Below the pieces are notes generated by a model. The model was not told the origin of the DNA, made no database searches, and was given only the letters and a program-made list of their open reading frames with translations. This document shows positions 33,789 to 43,456 of a stretch of 64,000 bases of DNA, piece by piece. The DNA is from DTKD01 sp050948905. GTDB lineage: Bacteria > Armatimonadota > UBA5829. The stretch spans positions 310,001 through 374,000 of the forward strand of contig JBMNES010000001.1 of NCBI GenBank assembly GCA_050948905.1, read 5' to 3'. How positions within the stretch are numbered: the first letter of the stretch is position 1; each line of letters starts with the position of its first letter. The position numbers were made by a program, and so were the translations under genes.

Positions 33789-35876
33789 ATGAACTTACTT
33801 TGTAGGTCTTTTTTGCTTTTGTGCTGCCTGATCGCCATAACACCTGTAATCACATCCGCAGAGATAAATAATTCGCCAATTGTTGTTTTAAGAATTGATG
33901 ACTGCCAGAGGAGCTGGATGACTCCGTTTGATGGATTGGGCGGGGTTAGCGCGTATGAATATGGCAAGGCAAAGCGAATACCTGTCACCTGGGCGGTTAT
34001 CAGCGGTTTGGCTTCGGCTGGTACGTCGATGTCGTGGGCCGAAATAAAGGACTATCTTGATGTTGCTGGCGGGGAGGCAGCGAGTCACTCGGTTACACAC
34101 GCAGCCTTGCCCACGACACAGGCTTACGTTGATGAAATAGTCGCCAGTAAAGCCGCTATAGAAGCCAACCTGCCGGGCTATGCGTGTAACACATTTTTGC
34201 AGCCTGGCCCCTGGAAAGGGGATGCTTATATGGATTACTGGTCGGAACTCGAAAATCCAATTGGACTGGCAATCCAGGCGAACTACTCGCAGAGCCAGGC
34301 TTATCTGGGGAGAATGTGGCCGATCGGCAAACCGCATTATAAATATGGCACAAGCATCAGGTATGCGCTCGATTACCCGGAAAACCTCGATCTTGATTTG
34401 ATCTTTGATGCCATATTGAGTACTCCCGGTCTTACTACTGTCTTCACAGGTCACGGAGTGCAGGAGCAGGGTGGAACGAGCGCATATTGTATACCAGCAG
34501 GTGTGCTTAAAACATTTATGGATAAGCTCGCTGACTTACGCGATGAGGGCAAAATAAGACTGATGAGCCTGAACGAGGTGTATCAGACAGAGTTTTCAAA
34601 TGACTTGAATCACATCGTAAATGGAGATTTGGAATACGGCAATGCTACTGAAAACGTCGGCTGGGATATCTTGCGGGGAGCCAGGATGGTGGATACCGGC
34701 GGCGTAGATAATTCCAGATATTGTGAACTATCATCGACTGACTCTCAAACTGCCGCGCTACGATCCGTCTCATTGTCGGTGCAACCGGGTCGATATGAGA
34801 TATCGTGGTACCAAAAATCGCTCCCGGACAAGCTGAACACAGGGCTTGCGGTCTGTTTAGCCGGGATGAGATATTACACAACAGGCTGTAATTTTATTAA
34901 CTGGACCACTCCTACTTGCACAGCACCGATTAATGAATGGCAAAAAAAGACTGCCCTTGCGTTTGTTCTAGACGATTATATTATGACGGAACTGACATTC
35001 CAGGCCGGAAAAAACGCCGGATATGGTGTGGATAAAATTGAGATTCGCAAGCAACCCATTGACCCTGAGATCTCCCCATCGGGTTCGGCTGCGACCCCGA
35101 GACCAAATGAATGCACCGTCTCCTGGAAGACACCTGACGATCCGGCAATAACCTCCATTGTGGTACGATATGGCTTTCAGGCTCATCCATTGACACCTAC
35201 CACAGGAACATTACTGGGCACAATCGTCGCAAAACCAGGAGAAAGACAGCAGATTACCGGGCCGATAAATTGGACAAATCGGACCTACGTATATTTCAGT
35301 GTATTTGGAATCAAGTCAGGCTCGGCGTATACACCCCCTGATCTGGTCGCTTTGAAGGTGGATACTCTTCCACCGGCTGCGCCGCGTGTTTCGGTTACTA
35401 ATGGTATAACAGAGGACATAAACGTAAGCTGGACTTGTTCGACTCCTCAATCGCAGATCGCTTATTACGAATATGCCGCTGGAACCGCGCCAGGCGGTTG
35501 TGACTTGAAAGGTTGGAGTTCTACGACCGACGCTCAAATCTGTATCAACTGCCTGACACCCGGCACAAGCGGTTATGTGAGCGTCAAAGCCACAAATAAT
35601 TATGGCGTCTGTTCTGTGTGCGGCAGTGCGAAGTTCTCGATAGGCCCAGCAGCGACGACATTCTCGCAGATTTTGACGCAGTCTGATAATCGTAGGGTGA
35701 CGGTTCACGGCATCATAACCGCAGTGTTCAGAGACTGCTGCTACGTTCAGTCAATTGACCAACCACGAGGGATCAAATTGATCGGAGATATAGGTGGTTT
35801 TAGGCTCGGAGACAGAGTCACGGCGACAGGGTTACTGGGCACAGAAAAAGGAGAGCGGTTCGTGACGGTGCAGTAG
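33789..35876 (+). CDS. Secreted polysaccharide deacetylase-like modular protein
   Basis: 695 residues with signal peptide (LLCRSFLLLCCLIAITPVI). Residues ~30-265 look like the NodB/polysaccharide deacetylase fold: Asp pair in VLRIDDCQ, metal His in ASHSVTHA and the late FTGHGVQEQ. Residues ~280-425 form a carbohydrate-binding-like beta domain, followed by two FN3-like domains and a C-terminal OB-like domain (VTVHGIITAVFRDCCYVQSI). Acts outside the cell, probably on acetylated glycans. Start ATG with CCGGAG upstream. Confidence 0.75.
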   Translation: MNLLCRSFLLLCCLIAITPVITSAEINNSPIVVLRIDDCQRSWMTPFDGLGGVSAYEYGKAKRIPVTWAVISGLASAGTSMSWAEIKDYLDVAGGEAASHSVTHAALPTTQAYVDEIVASKAAIEANLPGYACNTFLQPGPWKGDAYMDYWSELENPIGLAIQANYSQSQAYLGRMWPIGKPHYKYGTSIRYALDYPENLDLDLIFDAILSTPGLTTVFTGHGVQEQGGTSAYCIPAGVLKTFMDKLADLRDEGKIRLMSLNEVYQTEFSNDLNHIVNGDLEYGNATENVGWDILRGARMVDTGGVDNSRYCELSSTDSQTAALRSVSLSVQPGRYEISWYQKSLPDKLNTGLAVCLAGMRYYTTGCNFINWTTPTCTAPINEWQKKTALAFVLDDYIMTELTFQAGKNAGYGVDKIEIRKQPIDPEISPSGSAATPRPNECTVSWKTPDDPAITSIVVRYGFQAHPLTPTTGTLLGTIVAKPGERQQITGPINWTNRTYVYFSVFGIKSGSAYTPPDLVALKVDTLPPAAPRVSVTNGITEDINVSWTCSTPQSQIAYYEYAAGTAPGGCDLKGWSSTTDAQICINCLTPGTSGYVSVKATNNYGVCSVCGSAKFSIGPAATTFSQILTQSDNRRVTVHGIITAVFRDCCYVQSIDQPRGIKLIGDIGGFRLGDRVTATGLLGTEKGERFVTVQ

Positions 35877-35879
35877 CTT

Positions 35880-36075
35880 GGGGAAGGGAGAATCGCGAAA
35901 GGGCGAAATAGGCAAAAGCCAGAAATTGATTATATGGTATCGGAATGCGGAAGGGCGTAACGTTGGCAGGTCGGACTTCTAACCTCGAATATCGGACCTC
36001 GAAAAAGCAGATTTCTCGCTTCGCTCGAAATGACATAGATTGGGAGGTGATCCTGCGACTTCGCGCAGGATGACG
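35880..36075. repeat. Composite intergenic repeat (modules A, B, D)
   Basis: Module A (35885-35922), module B (35966-36034) with an uninterrupted GCAGATTTCTCGC at 36007-36019, and module D, the ATCCTGCGACTTCGCGCAGGAT hairpin at 36050-36071. Confidence 0.8.
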
Positions 36076-36116
36076 ATATTTGAATGCGGCAGTTTGGATG
36101 GGTGGATGCAATTTTC

Positions 36117-38066
36117 CTACGGCCAGAAGGCGTAGGAGGGCAGGTTGAAGATGATGCCCCAAATTGTCCAGAAACTGCCGACTATGCATTCGCCTAATAT
36201 AATCCCCAAAAAGAACGGCAAGGCACGGCGGTAGAGTTTTAATCCACCATAGCGAAGCATCACAAGTTTGATTGCCCATGCGATGAACATAGCCAGCCAC
36301 AGCCTGTGCATCGACCAACTGCACGAAACCGCAAAGCCTACCGGATGGAACGGGAACCAGCTCATGTTCATCCGCAAAGAGTTTAGAAGGATCGTTACTC
36401 CAAAGCCGACCACAATCGCAATGGCCGTATTGGTATCAGGAGATGCAGGGTTCTTCACCCACGTGTTCATCCGGTTCCAAGGCTCTGAGCCGAAGATCAT
36501 AGGCACATTCGGCGGGCCAAGTGATGCTGATGCGGCTCCGTGCTGATATAACAGGTGCAATATAACCCCAAAAGCTACGAAGGTCCCGAATATAGTAGCG
36601 ATCAAAATCGCCAGATATAATCCGCGATAGCTGGTCTGCGTGCGCTCGGCCATCTTGAAGCCTTCAAGCTGAAACGGCATTTGATGTGACCTGTAAGCAC
36701 GATTGAACCAATAGAACATCGAAAAGACGCTCTGGCTCTCAGTGGTGAGCTGTCTCGGCCCTAAAATAGAGGTGATGATTCGGTCCGGGCCACCATTGTG
36801 CAGGTCGTGCGCCGGAGGGCCAAGCTCGGCGCGCATACGGGTGACAGCGATGCTCATAGCGAAAAATATCAGGAAAAATGGCGGAATAAGCCACGGTGAC
36901 AGTCCCGCCGCCCTGGAAAATATCGACAGGAATACTGCTCCGAGCAGGATAATCCACATCGCTGTTCTGTAGCGAATCGGTTCGCCCGCGTCATCTATAT
37001 CAGTCTTATGACCGAGAAAATGTTTAATTAAATCTATGAAGTGCCGGCGAGAGACCATTATCGCAAAGACGCAGATTCCCATATAAGCACCAAAGGATTG
37101 CTCGTAGACAAACGGCATGTTTCGGATGGTCTCTAAACCAAGTGCGGCCGTGAGAATAAGCTCCGCCTTCCAGAACCAGAAGAAGAACCAGCAACTGAAT
37201 AACAGGTCCACCGGCAATAACATTCCAAGGCCAATGCCGAACGGGTAGAAAAGCGTCGGCAGCCAGCCGATATTGTTCCATGGCCTGCCAGCAAAGTGGA
37301 CCTCCATGTGCTCCAGCGCACCGGTTTTGATGGGGATCATGGGTATCGACGGATAGAGAGTCGCCAGCCCGTTTATGATATCAATAGCCGCCGCAATCGC
37401 CAGGCCATACCACAACAGCCGCTCTTTAAATAACGGAGCGCCTTCGACGGTCATATCCAATGGAAGCTGTACGAGCGGATAGCTGAGCTTCTCACGCTCG
37501 GTCCATTGCTTTCGCAGAAGCACGTTCATACAAAGGAACATTACGCCTAGCACGATGATGAACGATGACCACATCAGTACAGGCACGATCCAGGCAGTGA
37601 AGTTTTCCGGCATCAAAAACGGATGACCGCCGCGGTAGAAGTTCTTGACTGCGATGGGGTCCTTTATTACGAGCCAATCCGGCAGCCTGTCGGCAAACAG
37701 CGGCCCCCAGTTGTTTTCCGGGGTTTTGAAATATGCCGCATACGGCATCAGCGACACGAGTATCTGGATAGAGTCATGCCCGACCAGTGCGGCGCCGATG
37801 TTGAGCATGACATATATGGTAATCAGTTCGCTCTGCGAAAAGACCCAGCGCGGGATATAGCGGCGCAGGAGGCCATTCAGCAGAATCAGAACGACAAGGC
37901 TGAAAATGCAACTGTAGAATAGAGAGATCGTGGTGGGGTGTCCCTGATAGCGGATAATCTCCGACATAAAGATCCAGTAGCTGTTGATAGGAATAAGCAA
38001 AAGGCCGACGAGTATGGCCCTCAGCGTAACACCGGATCTCTTTGTTTTAGGGGGACGAATTTCCAA
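36117..38066 (-). CDS. Polytopic membrane protein of the DUF6785/DUF6784 type
   Basis: 649 residues with about 12 or more membrane helices (LVGLLLIPINSYWIFM, IFSLVVLILLNGLL and others). This family is common in Armatimonadota and Planctomycetes and has no proven function; its size and topology are like oligopeptide-transporter-type carriers. The start is a TTG at 38066. Promoter at 38098-38127. Confidence 0.75.
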   Translation of the reverse strand: MEIRPPKTKRSGVTLRAILVGLLLIPINSYWIFMSEIIRYQGHPTTISLFYSCIFSLVVLILLNGLLRRYIPRWVFSQSELITIYVMLNIGAALVGHDSIQILVSLMPYAAYFKTPENNWGPLFADRLPDWLVIKDPIAVKNFYRGGHPFLMPENFTAWIVPVLMWSSFIIVLGVMFLCMNVLLRKQWTEREKLSYPLVQLPLDMTVEGAPLFKERLLWYGLAIAAAIDIINGLATLYPSIPMIPIKTGALEHMEVHFAGRPWNNIGWLPTLFYPFGIGLGMLLPVDLLFSCWFFFWFWKAELILTAALGLETIRNMPFVYEQSFGAYMGICVFAIMVSRRHFIDLIKHFLGHKTDIDDAGEPIRYRTAMWIILLGAVFLSIFSRAAGLSPWLIPPFFLIFFAMSIAVTRMRAELGPPAHDLHNGGPDRIITSILGPRQLTTESQSVFSMFYWFNRAYRSHQMPFQLEGFKMAERTQTSYRGLYLAILIATIFGTFVAFGVILHLLYQHGAASASLGPPNVPMIFGSEPWNRMNTWVKNPASPDTNTAIAIVVGFGVTILLNSLRMNMSWFPFHPVGFAVSCSWSMHRLWLAMFIAWAIKLVMLRYGGLKLYRRALPFFLGIILGECIVGSFWTIWGIIFNLPSYAFWP

Positions 38067-38097
38067 AAACCATAACCCTGCGAAGATAAGTCCATCT

Positions 38098-38127
38098 ACT
38101 ATACACAGCAGAGGTAAGCTGCGTCAA
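38098..38127 (-). promoter_or_regulatory. Promoter of the DUF6785 gene
   Basis: Minus strand TTGACG (38127-38122), 18-nt spacer, TATAGT (38103-38098), about 30 nt before the start. Confidence 0.6.
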
Positions 38128-38186
38128 TAGAGAGGAGCACAAGAAATGACATTTTCGGGGGCAATTTCGGGGCAGCAAAGACAAAC

Positions 38187-38215
38187 AGTGTGGCCGGAAT
38201 GAAACCGACCACACT
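38187..38215 (-). terminator. Terminator of purA
   Basis: AGTGTGG..CGG / CCG..CCACACT hairpin 12 nt after the purA stop, with GTTTGTCTTTG following on the minus strand. Confidence 0.7.
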
Positions 38216-38226
38216 ATATTTGCAAG

Positions 38227-39519
38227 TTACATCGAAAGGGCTTCGGGGTCGAGAATGATAGCCTGATCTCTTCTTGGGCCGACGCCGACCATGCAAATTG
38301 GCGTCTCAATCAGTTCGGCTATCCTCGCTACATAGCGTTTAGCATTTTCTGGAAGCGCATTAAAGTCTTTGATTTCTGATATGTCCTCAGACCATCCCGG
38401 CAACTCTTCATAGATGGGCACAGCCTTCTCCAACAGATGCGCATCTGCCGGGAAGCCAGGGACTTGCTCACCATCAACAGTATAGCCGGTGCAAATCTTG
38501 AGAGTGTCGAATGTGCTGAGTACGTCGAGCAGGGTCAATGCGACACAGGTTGCGCCGTTTACCTGCGCTGAATATTTGACTGCTGACGCATCGAACCATC
38601 CGCACCTGCGCGGTCTGCCGGTGGTGGTGCCGTATTCGTTGCCACGCTCACGGATTTTGTCGCCTATCTCGTTGATCTGCTCAGTTGGGCACGGCCCTGC
38701 CCCCACCCTGGTGGTATATGCCTTAGCCACACCGATAACCCGGTCGATCATAGTCGGGCCAACACCTGTGCCGATTGTGGCGCCGCCGGCGACGCAGTGT
38801 GAGCTGGTGACGAACGGATAGGTGCCGAAGTCGATGTCCAGTAAGGTGGCGTGCGCGCCCTCGAAGACGATATTAGCCGAGTCCATAGAGGCCTGGTAGA
38901 GTATCGCATAGGTCTCGGCGACGAAAGGCTCGAGCGCCCTGGCATATTCGGAATATTCAGCGAATATCGCCTCTTCGTCAAGAGGTTCGGCCCCATAGAC
39001 CTTTGTTATGATATCGTTTTTGCACTGTAGGGTAGCATGCAGGCGATTGCGGAAACGCTCGATGTCGACGAGGTCGCAGATCCGTATTCCCGTTCGGGAC
39101 GCCTTGTCCGCGTAGCACGGGCCGATTCCGCGCCCTGTGGTGCCGATTTTGCCGTCGCCCTTTCGCTCCTCTTCGAGCTGGTCGAGCAGCCTGTGCCAGG
39201 GCATAATCACGTGCGCGTTGCCGCTGATTTTCAGGCGATCGGCTATGATTCCGCGATCGGAAAGACCGCCGATTTCGCCTACAAATACCTTCGGGTCCAA
39301 CACTACCCCGTCGGCTATGATAGCTGTGACGTTTGGGTGCAAAGCGCCGACCGGGATGGTATGAAATTTATATACTTCCTTACCAACCACTACGGTATGA
39401 CCCGCATTGTTGCCACCGTTATAGCGTACAACAAAATCAGCCTGCTGGGCGATATAGTCGACGACCTTTCCCTTGGCCTCGTCACCCCACTGCATCCCAA
39501 CCACAACGACGTTTGCCAT
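38227..39519 (-). CDS. purA: Adenylosuccinate synthetase
   Basis: 430 residues, the usual length. Joins IMP and aspartate with GTP to give adenylosuccinate, the first AMP-specific step. GMQWGDEAKGKVVDYIA holds the P-loop-like motif and catalytic Asp; YNGGNNAGHTV the catalytic His; GRGIGPCYADKASR and TTTGRPRRCGWFD are also typical. ATG with GAGGAG upstream. Single gene with strong promoter, leader hairpin and terminator. Confidence 0.97.
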   Translation of the reverse strand: MANVVVVGMQWGDEAKGKVVDYIAQQADFVVRYNGGNNAGHTVVVGKEVYKFHTIPVGALHPNVTAIIADGVVLDPKVFVGEIGGLSDRGIIADRLKISGNAHVIMPWHRLLDQLEEERKGDGKIGTTGRGIGPCYADKASRTGIRICDLVDIERFRNRLHATLQCKNDIITKVYGAEPLDEEAIFAEYSEYARALEPFVAETYAILYQASMDSANIVFEGAHATLLDIDFGTYPFVTSSHCVAGGATIGTGVGPTMIDRVIGVAKAYTTRVGAGPCPTEQINEIGDKIRERGNEYGTTTGRPRRCGWFDASAVKYSAQVNGATCVALTLLDVLSTFDTLKICTGYTVDGEQVPGFPADAHLLEKAVPIYEELPGWSEDISEIKDFNALPENAKRYVARIAELIETPICMVGVGPRRDQAIILDPEALSM

Positions 39520-39543
39520 TGTTAGCTCCTCACATAGCTACAC

Positions 39544-39570
39544 AAAAAAATTAGCGTCACTGCGGACGCC
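39544..39570 (-). promoter_or_regulatory. Leader hairpin with T-tract before purA
   Basis: On the minus strand GGCGTCCGCAGTGACGCT followed by AATTTTTTT. It lies between the promoter and the purA start and resembles a weak intrinsic terminator, so it may attenuate purA. Stem only 5-6 bp. Confidence 0.45.
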
Positions 39571-39576
39571 TGAGAG

Positions 39577-39605
39577 ATATTAGCAGAAGAGATGAGCTTT
39601 GTCAA
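39577..39605 (-). promoter_or_regulatory. Strong promoter of purA
   Basis: Minus strand TTGACA (39605-39600), 17-nt spacer, TAATAT (39582-39577). Confidence 0.8.
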
Positions 39606-39725
39606 ATTTTGTAAGGCGAATAAATGATCCTGCCCGGCGAAATTGTTTTTGCATTATACTGCGCCTTGGGCCTGTAATTACAGTGCATTGGCGACCACGC
39701 ATTGTTGAGCATCTCGCTTTCCTGA

Positions 39726-39754
39726 TTGACGCTCATGGGGCTTTATGGTACTAT
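39726..39754 (+). promoter_or_regulatory. Promoter of der
   Basis: TTGACG, 17-nt spacer, TACTAT. Predicted transcription start is about 39761, which rules out upstream in-frame starts for der. Confidence 0.7.
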
Positions 39755-39778
39755 CGTAACCTGAGGATGGGACACCAA

Positions 39779-41098
39779 ATGGAAAAACCACTGGTCGCGA
39801 TTGTCGGCCGCCCCAATGTAGGCAAATCCACCCTGTTTAACCGCGTTATCGGGCGCAGGATGGCAATTGTAGAAGATACGCCCGGCATCACGAGAGATCG
39901 CATTTACGCCGAAGCTGAATGGAACGGACGCGAGTTCGTTCTGATCGATACCGGCGGGATTTTGTTCAACGAACAAGACCCCCTTAAAGCCGAGGTGACG
40001 GCTCAGGCACAGGCCGCGCTTGAAGAAGCGGATGTGGTCGTGTTTATGGTCGATGCCGTTTCCGGCATTACCCCGATGGACGAGGAGATAGCCGATAAAC
40101 TGCGAGGGGCAAGTAAACCGGTTGTGCTGGTTGCCAATAAAGCTGACAACGCGCAGCGAGAAGTCGATGCGCTGGAGTTCCATGCGTTGGGCCTTGGGGA
40201 GGTATACCCCATCTCTGCGCTCGGCGGCAGGATGCTGGCGGATGCTCTGGATGTCATAGTCGATTCGTTCACTGCGGTGGAATCGGAGCCGGCTTATCCG
40301 GAAGATGCGACTAGAATTGCGATAATCGGCAGGCCGAATGTGGGAAAATCCTCGCTGCTTAACGCCATTTTAGGCCAGAAACGAGCCATAGTTTCAGACA
40401 TACCAGGCACCACCCGCGACGCCATAGACACGGTGTTCAAAAGAGACGACGATACTATTGTGTTGGTCGATACCGCCGGCATTAGAAGATCGGGTAAGGT
40501 GCAGGGGTCGGTGGAGTATTATACCGTGCTGCGAGCGCTGAGGGCTATGGAGCGGGCGGATGTATCGCTTATCGTGATTGATGCGTTTGATGGGCTGTGC
40601 GAGGGAGATAAGAGAGTCGCTGGCTTTGCCCACGAGGCGGGCCGCGCATGTATTATAGTAGTAAACAAGTGGGATCTGTGCGAAGAACAGGTTATGAAAG
40701 AGTTTTCTGAGCAGATTCGCAAACAGGTTCCTTTTTTGGATTATGCGCCTGTTGTATTCACGTCGGCTCTTACTGGTATGGGCGTGCCGGCGGTGATAGA
40801 TACAGCTCTGGACGCAGCGGCTAATCATGCGATGAGGATCGCGACCAGCGAACTTAACAGGATATTGCAGGAAGCTGTTGACGCACATCCATTTTCCCGC
40901 AAAGGTCGGGAGCTAAAGATACGTTATGCGACTATGACCGACGTCAAGCCGCCTACTATTGTTATATTTGTAAACGACACGAGCCTTGCTCATTTTTCCT
41001 ACATACGCTACCTTGAAAACCAGATTAGAAAGGAATACTCCTACGAGGGCACCCCGCTGAGATTGGTGTTCAAGAGGGCGAAGAAGGAGAGAAAATAG
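39779..41098 (+). CDS. der: Ribosome biogenesis GTPase Der
   Basis: 439 residues from ATG 39779 (GAGG upstream); ATG 39767 is possible. Needed for assembly of the 50S subunit. Two tandem G domains: GRPNVGKSTLFN / DTGG / NKAD and GRPNVGKSSLLN / DTAG / NKWD, then the KH-like C-terminal domain. First gene of der-plsY-ammA, with a 1-bp gap to plsY. Confidence 0.97.
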   Translation: MEKPLVAIVGRPNVGKSTLFNRVIGRRMAIVEDTPGITRDRIYAEAEWNGREFVLIDTGGILFNEQDPLKAEVTAQAQAALEEADVVVFMVDAVSGITPMDEEIADKLRGASKPVVLVANKADNAQREVDALEFHALGLGEVYPISALGGRMLADALDVIVDSFTAVESEPAYPEDATRIAIIGRPNVGKSSLLNAILGQKRAIVSDIPGTTRDAIDTVFKRDDDTIVLVDTAGIRRSGKVQGSVEYYTVLRALRAMERADVSLIVIDAFDGLCEGDKRVAGFAHEAGRACIIVVNKWDLCEEQVMKEFSEQIRKQVPFLDYAPVVFTSALTGMGVPAVIDTALDAAANHAMRIATSELNRILQEAVDAHPFSRKGRELKIRYATMTDVKPPTIVIFVNDTSLAHFSYIRYLENQIRKEYSYEGTPLRLVFKRAKKERK

Positions 41099-41099
41099 G

Positions 41100-41732
41100 A
41101 TGACCTATCTGGCATTACTGGCCTGCTACTTGATGGGCGCGATCCCGTTCGGGCTGATCGTCGGCAAACTGGCGAAAGGCATAGATATCAGGGATTTCGG
41201 CAGCGGGAATATCGGTTTTACCAATGTGTTGCGGACTTTGGGGCCGGGGCCGGGGTTTGTGGTGATGTTCTTCGATGTTGCTAAGGGGTTTGCGGCTGTT
41301 GCGCTGTGCCGTGCGATGGGAATGAACGATTATCTGATTGTGGCAGGCGGGTTACTTAGCATATTCGGCCACAGCTACTCGATATTTCTGAAGTTCTCTG
41401 GCGGAAGATCGGTTGCGACGAGTCTGGGAGTAATCGCCGGGCTTACCCCTGCTATAGCGGCAATCGCGTTTGGGGTCTGGCTGGTACTGGTGGGGCTGAC
41501 GAGAATTGTGTCGATGTCGTCGATGGTAGCGGCGGTATCTGTGCCTGCGATGATGTTTCTGTGGAGAAGCCAACACGTGCCTGTGGCCTATAAAATCGTG
41601 GGCGTTTTGGCCACTTTACTGATTATAGTAAAGCACAAACCCAATATCATAAGGCTGATGAATGGCACGGAGGCGAGGTTGGGTCAGAAGGTTAAGCTCG
41701 ATCAGAACGAGAGTGTGGATAAAGATGAATAA
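41100..41732 (+). CDS. plsY: Acyl-phosphate:glycerol-3-phosphate acyltransferase
   Basis: 210 residues. Integral membrane enzyme that makes lysophosphatidic acid. Conserved loops: DFGSGNIGFTNVLRTLG, GHSYSIFLKFSGGRSVATSLG and KHKPNIIRLMNGTE. About five membrane helices. It lies 1 bp after der, as often seen in bacteria, and overlaps the next gene (ATGAATAA). Confidence 0.95.
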   Translation: MTYLALLACYLMGAIPFGLIVGKLAKGIDIRDFGSGNIGFTNVLRTLGPGPGFVVMFFDVAKGFAAVALCRAMGMNDYLIVAGGLLSIFGHSYSIFLKFSGGRSVATSLGVIAGLTPAIAAIAFGVWLVLVGLTRIVSMSSMVAAVSVPAMMFLWRSQHVPVAYKIVGVLATLLIIVKHKPNIIRLMNGTEARLGQKVKLDQNESVDKDE

Positions 41733-42243
41733 ACCAAGCCCGCACGTGGCGCTTGCAACGGCGGCTATAGCGGAATATGTAAACCATAATCGCATCATCC
41801 CGGTGCCAAAGGATACACCGGAGGAGCTGAAGTCTACCTGCGCTGGGTCGTTTGTATGTCTGAAAATACACGGCTCGCTGCGCGGGTGTATTGGCACGAT
41901 TGAGCCGGTGCGCCACAGCCTGGCTGAAGAGATAATTGAGAATGCGATAAGCGCGGCCAACCGGGATCCGCGATTTCTGCCGGTGCAGCCTTATGAGCTG
42001 GAGCAGCTTGAAATTTCAGTAGATGTGCTGATGCCGCCGGAGCCTGTAGAAGGGGTCGAACAGCTCGACCCTAAACATTATGGAGTGATCGTCGAGAGCG
42101 GGCGCAAGCGTGGTCTGCTGCTACCAGACCTCGAAGACGTGGACACCTCGGAACAGCAAGTGGATATCGCGCGGCGAAAAGCCGGAATCGGCGGCTCGGA
42201 GCCGTATAAGTTATACAGGTTCGCCGTCAATCGGTTTGAATAA
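41725..42243 (+). CDS. AMMECR1-domain protein
   Basis: 172 residues from ATG 41725, which overlaps the plsY stop. The AMMECR1 hallmark is LRGCIGT (in HGSLRGCIGTIEPV), followed by ISAANRDPRF and the LEISVDVLMPPEPV segment. In bacteria and archaea this domain often joins MEMO1-type and radical-SAM proteins (AmmA); the role is not clear. Neither partner is adjacent here. Confidence 0.88.
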   Translation: MNKPSPHVALATAAIAEYVNHNRIIPVPKDTPEELKSTCAGSFVCLKIHGSLRGCIGTIEPVRHSLAEEIIENAISAANRDPRFLPVQPYELEQLEISVDVLMPPEPVEGVEQLDPKHYGVIVESGRKRGLLLPDLEDVDTSEQQVDIARRKAGIGGSEPYKLYRFAVNRFE

Positions 42244-42348
42244 ATCCGGCTTGCAACCTCAAATATTTTTCCTGAAACTGAACATTGCAGTGTGCTGTTC
42301 TCGTCAGCTATATTATCAAGCAAGCGTTGAAGGTATAGTCACTATATT

Positions 42349-43176
42349 ATGTCTTTAGAACTGAGCAAGCGACAACGGTCGGAACCGCGTTTTTCGCGAT
42401 CCGACCGACGATGTAATCATTGGTGGTTTGGGGCGTGGGATGGGCTTGTCAATTCGGTATTGTTGCTGGCCGGCAGACCGGACATAGTCACGGCTCCTGG
42501 AGAGATAGCATTCGACCCGCATTTGCATTCTCTGTATTCGCGCTGTAGTGTCTCCGACCCTGTTAGACTGATCCGAGAGGCCAGGCGAATCGGCCTGGGC
42601 GCGATTGGCTTGATGGATCATAACTGTATTCAAGGGGCACTGATAACCCGAGACTGCGCGGATTATCTTAAATCTGAGGGCGAGTTGCCTGAAGACTTTC
42701 TTGTGGTGCCTGGGTTGGAGATCAACAGCAAGGCTGGTCACATAGGTGCGTTATTCGTGGAACAGGATATACCAATGTCGTTGAGCGCGAAAGAAACAGT
42801 GGATCGAATTCACGATATCGGCGGATTGGCTGTGGCGGTGCATCCTTTTCATTCCACTGGAATAGGTGAGGCGGTCTTCGATTTGCCCTTTGATGCAATT
42901 GAAATAGAGTGTGGTTCAGTGTTCGATAAAAGGCTTGCAATGCGCAACCGAGAGTTGGCGAATAATGCTGATTTGAAGCACGCGGCCAAACTGGGAAGCA
43001 GCGACGCTCACTATATTTATGCGACGGCAAGCTGCTATACAATTGTGAAAGATATTGAGAAGCCAAGCATTGAATCGCTGAAACAGGCGATTATGGCCGG
43101 CAACGCGCAGCCATGCACTTCTGTGCCATATCAGCGATTATCAAACATGCTTGGTAAAATTCGAAAGCTCGGGTAA
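42349..43176 (+). CDS. PHP-domain metal-dependent phosphoesterase
   Basis: 275 residues. The PHP metal-site motifs are all present: DPHLHSLYSR, LMDHN, VPGLEI, AVHPFH, and GSSDAH. Likely a phosphatase, for example on 5'-nucleotides, 3',5'-bisnucleotides or short RNA; substrate unknown. The N-terminal ~50 residues (RCNHWWFGAWDGL) precede the domain and are not recognised. No clear ribosome site. Confidence 0.88.
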   Translation: MSLELSKRQRSEPRFSRSDRRCNHWWFGAWDGLVNSVLLLAGRPDIVTAPGEIAFDPHLHSLYSRCSVSDPVRLIREARRIGLGAIGLMDHNCIQGALITRDCADYLKSEGELPEDFLVVPGLEINSKAGHIGALFVEQDIPMSLSAKETVDRIHDIGGLAVAVHPFHSTGIGEAVFDLPFDAIEIECGSVFDKRLAMRNRELANNADLKHAAKLGSSDAHYIYATASCYTIVKDIEKPSIESLKQAIMAGNAQPCTSVPYQRLSNMLGKIRKLG

Positions 43177-43252
43177 ACCGCACTTACTGGTAAAAATATC
43201 AGTTTAATTTGAACCGCTTGCGTGGCACAACATAAACGGACAAGTCAATGAG

Positions 43253-43342
43253 GAGATCGATAAGGGCAAACCCATCGAAATGGTGGGGACGCAAAGCCAA
43301 GGGCCTAAGGTCGAAAGCTGACTATGGTCGCCTGGTCGCCGA
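43253..43342 (+). promoter_or_regulatory. c-di-GMP-I riboswitch (GEMM)
   Basis: Shows the class signatures in order: AAGGGCAAACCC, GAAA tetraloop on a 5-6 bp stem, GGTGGGGACGCAAAGCC, AAGGGCCTAAGG, and CGCCTGGTCGCCG. Compared with the Vc2 aptamer, all key single-stranded positions are present. Placed about 280 nt upstream of namZ. Confidence 0.92.
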
Positions 43343-43420
43343 AACTCTCGGCGTCGCATAATTGCGACATCCGTGTCGTTGGCAGGTCGAACGAGCACAG
43401 GCGAACTCCTCTAAGTCCTT

Positions 43421-43456
43421 GGCGTCGGAGTGGCTGACTCCGGCGCCATACTATTT
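43421..43456 (+). terminator. Hairpin with T-rich tail after the c-di-GMP aptamer
   Basis: GGCGTCGGAGT / ACTCCGGCGCC 11-bp stem with loop GGCTG, followed by ATACTATTTTG. Possibly the riboswitch terminator. Two more hairpins lie between it and the aptamer: CGCCGAAACTCTCGGCG and TCGCATAATTGCGA. The stretch 43457-43620 shows a TATAAT at 43561 but no gene. Confidence 0.65.
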
